Part shown: positions 49,556 to 54,960 of the stretch, piece after piece | How the letters are laid out: every line of letters starts with the position of its first letter | How positions within the stretch are numbered: position 1 is the stretch's first letter | DNA from: Oscillospiraceae bacterium | GTDB lineage: Bacteria > Bacillota > Clostridia > Oscillospirales > Oscillospiraceae | Assembly (NCBI GenBank): GCA_902779945.1 | Contig: CACZDN010000012.1 | Location: 1-54,960, forward strand | Length of the DNA stretch: 54,960 bases | Direction: 5' to 3' | The notes under the pieces: model-generated | Database searches by the model: none | Told to the model about the DNA's origin: nothing | The model's input: the letters and a program-made list of their open reading frames with translations, nothing else | Program-made: the position numbers and the translations under genes

Positions 49556-52500
49556 ATGAATCGTACCCAATTTCTGGATGCGCGCCGGAACATCCGCAGG
49601 GAGCTCGTCTCCTTCGTGTCGATCGTGCTGATCGGGATGCTGGCCTCGCTCTCCTACCTCGGCATCACCTATTCCGCGGCGACGCTGCAAAAAGACGCGC
49701 TGACGTTTTTCAACACCTGCGAACTGTGGGATCTCGACGTCTTCTCGACCATGCTTCTGGACGACGGGGACCTGGATGCGATCCGGGACCTGCCGGGCGT
49801 GGAGCGTGCCGAAGCTCTCTGGCAGGCTGACGCGAGGCTGGCAGTCGGCAGAACGGAGACCGCCGTCTCCGTCATCAGCGTGCCGGAGACGCTCTCCGTG
49901 CCGAAGCTCCTGGAGGGTCGCCTGCCCGGGGAGACCGGGGAGTGCGCCATCGAGCAGGAGGTCGCCAAGCGCTGCGGTCTCACCGTCGGACAGCGCATCC
50001 GCCTGGACAGCACGCCTGTCTCGGGCATCGACCCGCTCGCAGAAAAGGACTATGTCATCACCGGCGTTTTTCAGTCGCCGGATCATATCACCTACATGAT
50101 CCAGACCACCCCGTACATCCTCGTGACGGCGGACAGCTTCAACCGCGCGGAGCTTGAAGGCGCCTTCATGCGCATCCGTGTGCGCGTGGCAAACGCGCCG
50201 GAGAACCGCTACGATGAAGCCTACCGGCAGGCGGTCAGCCCCGTGGAGGACGCGATCAACGCCATTGCGGGCGAGCGCGCGGAAATCCGCGTCGAACGGA
50301 TGCGCGAAACCCTTGACAACAGGATCGCGGATGGCCGCCGGGAGCTGGAGGAGGCGGCAGCCCTGCTTGCGGACGCCGAAGCACAGCTCGAGGACGGCAG
50401 ACGCCAGCTCGAGGAAAAACGGCGCGAGTTTGAGGACGGACGGCAGCAGCTTGAAGAGGCGCGCCGGCAGTATGAGGAGAGCCCCGCGAAGCTCGCGGAG
50501 GCCCGCACGCAGCTTGACGAGGCCTGGGCGATGCTTGCCGACGCCCAGCGGCAGCTTGAGGAGGCAAAGGAACAGCTCGACCGGGGCGGAGACGTTCTGG
50601 TGGAAGCGGAATACCAGCTTGCCGCCATCCCGGAGCTGCTGGTCCGCGTCATCTGGCTCATCGACGTCATTGAGGACGCGGTGGGCGGCTTCCCTCTCCC
50701 GCGGGTGGTGGGCAGCTATGTGACCCAGTACAAGGACAGCATACGCCAGTTCAACGAGGGCCGCAATCTCTGGTACTCCAAGGGCGAGGAATATCTCGAC
50801 GCGCTGACTCTGTATGAGAAGAACCGCCGGCAGCTCGAGCTGAACGAGGAGGATTACGCCGCCGCGCAGGCCGCGCTTGCCGACGGCGAGCAGCAGCTTT
50901 TGGACGGCGAGGCACAGCTCCGGGACGCGGAGGCCGCGCTCCTGGACGCTCAGGCGCAGCTTGAAGACGCCGAGCAGCAGCTTCGCGACGGCAGGCAGCA
51001 GTACCGGGACGGCGAGACGGCGCTCTCCGAGGCGGAGTACCTGCGCGACCATCTGGAGCTCGGCCGCTGGATCGTGCTCAACAACAACGGCAACCCCGGC
51101 TTTTTCTACGCCAGAGCCAATGTCGACACGCTTCTGTCGCTGCGGCTGTCCTTCTCCACGATCTTTCTGGTCGTCGGCGCACTGGTCATCTACGCCACCA
51201 TCGGCCGCATGGTCGAGGAGCAGCGCAATCTCATCGGCACGGTCAAGGCGATGGGCTTTTACAACCGCGAAATCTTCGCAAAGTATCTTGTTTTCGCCTG
51301 CAGCGCTGCGCTGCTGGGCGCCGCACTCGGCGTGCTGATCGCATGGCTGCCGCTGCAGCGCACGATTTTGAACTCTTATGAGTCTTTAATGAATTACGGG
51401 ACCGGCACGCGCAGCTTCCTGTTCGCGGACACCGCCCTCGTCGCCGGGGGCTCGCTCGCGGTCTCGGTTGTCGCGGTGTACCTGGGCTGCGGACGGCTTC
51501 TGCGCCAGCCGGCCATCCGCCTCATGCAGAAGGCCATGCCCGAATCCGGCCGCAAAAAGGGCAGCAGGTCCGCGGAGAAGAGCCTGTATGTGCGTCTCAT
51601 TTTCCGCAACATGCGCACGGACTGGAGCCGCGTCCTGGTCACCACCGTCAGCATTGCGGGCGGCTGTATGCTCATGGTGATCGGCTTCACGCTGCGCTAC
51701 GGCATCAGCGGTATGCCGGACCGTCAGTTCGGAGGCATCCAGACCTATGAGGCGGAGGTCTTTTTCAACAGCGGCAAGAACCCGGACGCCGGCGCGGAGA
51801 TCGACGCCGTCCTCACGGAAAACGGTCTGCCCCACATCGGGGTATACAAGGCGGGCATGGTCTTCGAGGCCGATAATACGCTCAACGCCCTGACGGTGAT
51901 CGTCGCGGACCCGGGCGCGCTGGAGGGCTATTTTACCGTGCGCGGGCTCGACGGCGAAGCGCTCGCCCTCCCGGAAAGCGGCGCGCTGGTGCCGAGGCGC
52001 TTCTGGGAACACTACGACTTCGACGTCGGCGACAGCGTGCCGGTGAATCTCAGCGAGCTCAGGCTCGCCGGAGTGTACGAAAACTACTATGGGCAGATGT
52101 TTCTGCTGACACCGGCGGGCTATGAGGAATGCTTTCTCGACGCACCGGGCCGCAACTGCTTCTTCGTCAAGACGAACGGCATGGGCATCAAAGCCCTGCA
52201 GGAGAAGCTGGACGGCATTGAGGGACTGTCCGAGGTCAACGACGCCTATGCCGAGCGGCACATGATCGAGCAGTTCACAGGCACGCTCAACCTGGTCGTG
52301 TGGCTCATGCTCTTCATTGCGGGGCTGATGGCCGGCTTTATCGTGACGAACTTCTCCATGACCTATATTCAGCGCAAGACCGGAGAGCTCACCGTCATGC
52401 GCATCAACGGCTTTTCAACGGAAGAGTGTATACGCTACGCGGCGGTGGACCTTGTCGTGACGACCGTTCTCGGCGTGCTGCTGGGGCTTGTGCTCGGCAG

Positions 52501-52678
52501 ATATATGGGCGACAGCGTACTCATGACCACCGAGACGCCCTACATTCAGATGATACGCGAGCCGAATTTCCGCTCTTTCCTCTACTCCGCGCTCATTACC
52601 TTCGGATTTTCGGCGTTCAGCAACAGCTTTGCCCTACACCGCATCCGAAAGCTGAAGCTCTCCGACATTGCGTCCTGA
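49556..52678 (+). CDS. FtsX/MacB-type ABC permease with long extracytoplasmic coiled coils
   Basis: This 1040-residue permease begins MNRTQFLDARRNIRRELVSF with a first helix at about 20-42. It then has an extracytoplasmic region with two coiled-coil stretches (about 240-365 and 430-505), rich in repeats such as LEDGRRQLEE and LLDGEAQLRD. Three FtsX helices follow (about 540-670), then a second MacB-like outside domain (about 690-900) and the last helices (about 930-1030). MacB-type transporters act by mechanical coupling rather than classical transport. The nearest relatives are DUF20/YhgE-like permeases. The partner is the GAF-ABC ATPase. Confidence 0.88.
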   Translation: MNRTQFLDARRNIRRELVSFVSIVLIGMLASLSYLGITYSAATLQKDALTFFNTCELWDLDVFSTMLLDDGDLDAIRDLPGVERAEALWQADARLAVGRTETAVSVISVPETLSVPKLLEGRLPGETGECAIEQEVAKRCGLTVGQRIRLDSTPVSGIDPLAEKDYVITGVFQSPDHITYMIQTTPYILVTADSFNRAELEGAFMRIRVRVANAPENRYDEAYRQAVSPVEDAINAIAGERAEIRVERMRETLDNRIADGRRELEEAAALLADAEAQLEDGRRQLEEKRREFEDGRQQLEEARRQYEESPAKLAEARTQLDEAWAMLADAQRQLEEAKEQLDRGGDVLVEAEYQLAAIPELLVRVIWLIDVIEDAVGGFPLPRVVGSYVTQYKDSIRQFNEGRNLWYSKGEEYLDALTLYEKNRRQLELNEEDYAAAQAALADGEQQLLDGEAQLRDAEAALLDAQAQLEDAEQQLRDGRQQYRDGETALSEAEYLRDHLELGRWIVLNNNGNPGFFYARANVDTLLSLRLSFSTIFLVVGALVIYATIGRMVEEQRNLIGTVKAMGFYNREIFAKYLVFACSAALLGAALGVLIAWLPLQRTILNSYESLMNYGTGTRSFLFADTALVAGGSLAVSVVAVYLGCGRLLRQPAIRLMQKAMPESGRKKGSRSAEKSLYVRLIFRNMRTDWSRVLVTTVSIAGGCMLMVIGFTLRYGISGMPDRQFGGIQTYEAEVFFNSGKNPDAGAEIDAVLTENGLPHIGVYKAGMVFEADNTLNALTVIVADPGALEGYFTVRGLDGEALALPESGALVPRRFWEHYDFDVGDSVPVNLSELRLAGVYENYYGQMFLLTPAGYEECFLDAPGRNCFFVKTNGMGIKALQEKLDGIEGLSEVNDAYAERHMIEQFTGTLNLVVWLMLFIAGLMAGFIVTNFSMTYIQRKTGELTVMRINGFSTEECIRYAAVDLVVTTVLGVLLGLVLGRYMGDSVLMTTETPYIQMIREPNFRSFLYSALITFGFSAFSNSFALHRIRKLKLSDIAS

Positions 52679-52717
52679 CGGAAGCGATCCGTCTTTGCGG
52701 ATATGTGCTCTGGCTTT

Positions 52718-52740
52718 GTTTCGCTGCGCTCAGAATGACA
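52718..52740. repeat. TGTCATTCTGAG-type repeat (family C, short)
   Basis: GTTTCGCTGCGCTCAGAATGACA is the reversed end of the repeat. It lies between the permease gene and the secreted-protein gene. Confidence 0.55.
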
Positions 52741-52792
52741 CGAATTTTCAGGAGAGGGATTGAATATTTCTGCATCTTAAGGGGTTGGAACT

Positions 52793-53593
52793 ATGAAAAA
52801 ACGGATTATGCTGTGCATGCTCGCGTTCGTGCTCTGCCTTGCGGCGGCCGCCCCCGTGTATGCGGCGGAGGACAGCGCTGCCGAGCGCGGGCTTGCGGCG
52901 ATCAAGGCGACCCAAAACTGGGACTATATCGTGCTGCCGAAGGAGGAGAGCTACCTCGACGAGTGGAAGACCCTCTACGGTCGAAGGGCCTGGTACGCGC
53001 CGAGCCTTTATGTTGAGTCCATGCCCCTTCCGAGTTCCGGCGAACCTCTGCGCCCGAATCTCTTTGAGGGGACGCGCGTCACCGTCGTAGCCGAGGAAAA
53101 CGACATGTCGTGCATTCTCTATCAGGACGTGAACTACAAAACCTGCGCGGGCTGGATTCAGAGCATCCGTCTGCTGGAGGATTTCCCCGGGAAATGCGGC
53201 GATATCGGTGAGCCGCCTGAGGGTGAATGGGAGACCGTCTCCGAGCTTGAACAACGCTGGTCCGGCTGCTGGCTGCCCTACACGGAGCAGCCCTATACCG
53301 TACTCGGCGAGACGGTGGAAAACTGCGTCGGCTTCACGCTTGAGTACCAGATCATCGACGAGAACACGCCCCTCAAATGGATGCTGTGGGGGGCGCGCTC
53401 TGTCTGCGTCAGCGACGGGGAGACCTGGACCCCGGTCGGCGCGTTCCCGTACGAGGAAAACGGCACGGTGCGCGTACAGGTCTGGCTCCCGGAGCCCATG
53501 GACATCCAGGCGTTCGCCACGGTCGCCCACTGCCACGCGCCCAACATCTTCGACTTTCGACAGACAGCACATGATTTTCTGGTGAAGAAATAA
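52793..53593 (+). CDS. Secreted protein of unknown function with a possible SH3-like segment
   Basis: This 266-residue protein starts with a signal peptide (MKKRIMLCMLAFVLCLAAAA, cut after VYAA-E). The mature part has a segment resembling a bacterial SH3 fold (GTRVTVVAEENDMSCILYQD then VNYKTCAGWIQSIRLLED). A C-terminal beta-rich domain follows, with several Trp residues and conserved-looking YPYTEQPYT-type turns. No catalytic motif is recognised. It lies 114 bases after the GAF-ABC permease gene, with AAGGGG before the ATG, and may be co-transcribed. The cysteines are few, so disulfide packing is unclear. Confidence 0.65.
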   Translation: MKKRIMLCMLAFVLCLAAAAPVYAAEDSAAERGLAAIKATQNWDYIVLPKEESYLDEWKTLYGRRAWYAPSLYVESMPLPSSGEPLRPNLFEGTRVTVVAEENDMSCILYQDVNYKTCAGWIQSIRLLEDFPGKCGDIGEPPEGEWETVSELEQRWSGCWLPYTEQPYTVLGETVENCVGFTLEYQIIDENTPLKWMLWGARSVCVSDGETWTPVGAFPYEENGTVRVQVWLPEPMDIQAFATVAHCHAPNIFDFRQTAHDFLVKK

Positions 53594-53651
53594 CGGGGCG
53601 TCTCCCGTTCCGGCAGTCCGTCGGGACGGACGCGCAAGCCGTGTTGCCTAA

Positions 53652-53811
53652 GGCAACACCGCACAATCCGCCATCGGCGCCTCCTGGAAAAACAGTGCCC
53701 TGACTTCGAGCCTTTTTCTTGCAATACACAAAGTATTCCTGCGAAAAACTGCCATCGCCAGAACCCATTTTTTCTCAGGATTCGCTCTCGCCGAATTGTG
53801 CGGTGCTGCCC
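53652..53811 (+). repeat. Interspersed repeat family A, complete copy 5
   Basis: The copy is 160 bases with terminal inverted repeats GGCAACACCGCACAAT (53652-53667) and ATTGTGCGGTGCTGCC (53796-53811), 15 of 16 matching. The centre holds AATACACAAAGTATTCCTGC. No transposase reading frame is inside. Other copies are at 2432, 20424, 23886 and 34289. It sits just past the stop of the secreted-protein gene. Confidence 0.82.
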
Positions 53812-53822
53812 TAACAAAAAAC

Positions 53823-53842
53823 GGGAGGGGCTTTCCCCTCCC
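53823..53842 (-). terminator. Terminator of the oligopeptide-binding protein gene
   Basis: Read on the minus strand, GGGAGGGG-AAAG-CCCCTCCC is followed by CGTTTTTTG. It is about 100 bases past the stop of the binding-protein gene. Confidence 0.72.
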
Positions 53843-53850
53843 ATATAGTG

Positions 53851-53885
53851 ATACACGGGCTTTTTTCAAAGCCCGTGTATATTTT
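53851..53885. terminator. Second terminator between convergent genes
   Basis: ATACACGGGCTTT (53851-53863) pairs with AAAGCCCGTGTAT (53868-53880), followed by ATTTTG on the plus strand. It would end transcription from the secreted-protein gene. Confidence 0.78.
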
Positions 53886-53939
53886 GCTCCCTGCACGGGC
53901 CAGGAAGCCCGGCCCGTGCGCCTGGGATGCAGCTTTCGA

Positions 53940-54960
53940 TCAGGTCTTGTCAGCGTAGGTCCAGATGACGTCGCCGGTCGCGAGACGGATGACGTTCTGC
54001 ACGTTGGGCTTGAGCATCTGCGCCGTGGTGTAGTAGTACAGAGGCGCAACGCTGCCGGTGGCCATCAGGACATTCTCGGCCTCGGCGGCGAGCTTGGCGC
54101 GCTCAACGGGATCGGTCGCGGCCTTGACGGCATCGACCAGTGCGTCGTAAGCGTCAGCCCAGGTCTGGTCGCCGTTCGGGCCCCAGTACGCACCGACACC
54201 GGCGTCCTTGGTGACCTCGGAATTGCGGGTGTAGTCGCCGATGGGACGGCCGAGACGCGGGTAGTTATTGCCGGAGGCGGAGATGAAGATCTCCAGGAAG
54301 TTCACGACATCGTTGAAGTCGGCGATCCAGCCCATGCGCGCGGCCTCGGCGTCGCCGGCCTTCAGCTTGGTCTGCAGGGTGGCCCATGCCTCCTGGTTGA
54401 CCACGCCGGTGATGCCGAACTTGTTCCAGGTCTCCTGGACGTACTGGATGATCAGGGCGTTGTTGCCGCTGTTGTTGAAGGCAAACTCAATGCTCGGGAA
54501 GTCGGTGAACTTGATGTCGCCGTCCTTGATAGAGCCGGTGTACGGATAGCCCAGGTCGATGAGGGTGTTGAGCGCCTCGACCTGATCGGCGGTGTACTCC
54601 ATGTTGATGTCGGAGAGCTCGTTGGTGCCGGTGTACCATACGCCGTAGCCGTCGGCCTCGCGGACGTTGTCGTTCAGACCGTCAGCCAGGCTGTCGGGGA
54701 AGAAACCGGTGGCCGGATTCTCGCCGCCCTTGGTGACGTAGGTGACGACCTCAAAGCGGTTGATGAGCTGGCCGAGCGCGAAGCGGGCGCGGCTCTGCTC
54801 CTGGACGGTGAGCTGCTTTGCAGAGGGGCTCATATCCTTGTAGACGTTGAAGAGGATATAATAGGTGCCCTGGGTCGGCCAGAAGGCGAGCTCGCCGGGA
54901 TAGGCCGCGTTCAGTCTGTCAAACTCGGAGGAGGAGATGGACTGGATATAATCCACGGTG
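53940..54960 (-). CDS. Oligopeptide ABC transporter substrate-binding protein, C-terminal part
   Basis: Over 339 residues the frame matches the SBP_bac_5 (OppA/DppA) fold. Segments are YILFNVYKDMSPSAKQLTVQ, QSRARFALGQLINR-type helices, TGFFPDSLADGLND and, near the end, AKLAAEAENVLMATGSVAPL with YYYTTAQMLKPNVQNVIRLA. It is an exported lipoprotein in Firmicutes, but the N-terminus, with any lipobox, lies beyond the window. Opp permease and ATPase genes, if present, must be upstream outside. Oligopeptide uptake or peptide signalling is the likely role. The transcript would end at the terminator near 53830. Confidence 0.9.
   Translation of the reverse strand, partial: TVDYIQSISSSEFDRLNAAYPGELAFWPTQGTYYILFNVYKDMSPSAKQLTVQEQSRARFALGQLINRFEVVTYVTKGGENPATGFFPDSLADGLNDNVREADGYGVWYTGTNELSDINMEYTADQVEALNTLIDLGYPYTGSIKDGDIKFTDFPSIEFAFNNSGNNALIIQYVQETWNKFGITGVVNQEAWATLQTKLKAGDAEAARMGWIADFNDVVNFLEIFISASGNNYPRLGRPIGDYTRNSEVTKDAGVGAYWGPNGDQTWADAYDALVDAVKAATDPVERAKLAAEAENVLMATGSVAPLYYYTTAQMLKPNVQNVIRLATGDVIWTYADKT

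Noticed and set aside
53652-53811. Family A repeat as a transcription terminator only
   Set aside because: The 16-bp arms are 160 bases apart with no T run, so a simple terminator does not explain it.
1-54960. tRNA, rRNA, transposase, integrase or phage genes
   Set aside because: I looked on both strands and found no cloverleaf-like or rRNA sequence, no DDE/tyrosine recombinase motif and no phage genes. Small repeats are the only mobile-like elements.

Overview
The window is GC-rich DNA from what looks like an anaerobic, endospore-forming member of the Clostridia, most plausibly a high-GC gut Oscillospiraceae-type organism. The reasons are the start of a pyruvate:ferredoxin oxidoreductase, a four-subunit 2-oxoacid:ferredoxin oxidoreductase, spore genes (spoVAD, spoVAE and a SpoVB-like flippase), T-box and FMN riboswitches of the Firmicutes type, and strong AGGAGG-like ribosome binding sites with TTG and GTG starts. 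The assignment is an inference; no rRNA or tRNA gene is present.

Positions 1-2620 hold the first codons of a pyruvate:ferredoxin oxidoreductase (minus strand), a divergent ABC exporter half-transporter, two small interspersed repeats and a strong bidirectional terminator.

Positions 2570-14804 are the most notable part. Two consecutive minus-strand operons each start with a canonical promoter and a T-box leader. The upstream one, whose specifier triplet reads as CUC (Leu), encodes a LeuA-like protein that has lost its metal and catalytic residues but keeps the leucine-binding domain, and a TIM-barrel/acyl-CoA synthetase fusion. The downstream one, whose specifier reads as AUC (Ile), encodes an HTH-cupin/acyl-CoA synthetase fusion, a ParA-like ATPase, a complete VOR-type oxidoreductase (ferredoxin, alpha, beta, gamma), an omega-amidase-like protein and IlvE. 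Read together, they suggest that branched short-chain acids are activated to CoA esters, reductively carboxylated to branched 2-oxoacids and transaminated to Ile, Leu and Val when charged tRNA is scarce.

Positions 14848-24040 contain an amidohydrolase, a large propeller/HD-GYP sensor, peptidase T, a YlmH-like S4 protein and a TetM-like GTPase fused to a YacP-like NYN domain. Positions 24100-34143 are a housekeeping run on the plus strand: a two-component pair, a DUF1385 protein, prmC, recA, recX, rimO, pgsA, cysS and a glycosyltransferase.

Positions 34249-40777 contain a P-loop protein, a SLOG protein with an apparently frameshifted start, an FMN-riboswitch-controlled ribU, a SpoVB-like flippase, a cytidylate-kinase-like gene and spoVAD-spoVAE. 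Positions 40824-54960 are an export and envelope region: an NHLM-type peptide exporter (reduced HlyD-like adaptor, C39 peptidase-ABC, second ABC), a small coiled-coil membrane protein, two VanY-like peptidases (one without its catalytic Glu), a GAF-ABC ATPase with a long coiled-coil FtsX-type permease, a secreted protein, and the C-terminal part of an oligopeptide-binding protein. At least two families of small interspersed repeats, plus a TGTCATCCTGAG-type repeat, occupy many of the intergenic gaps.
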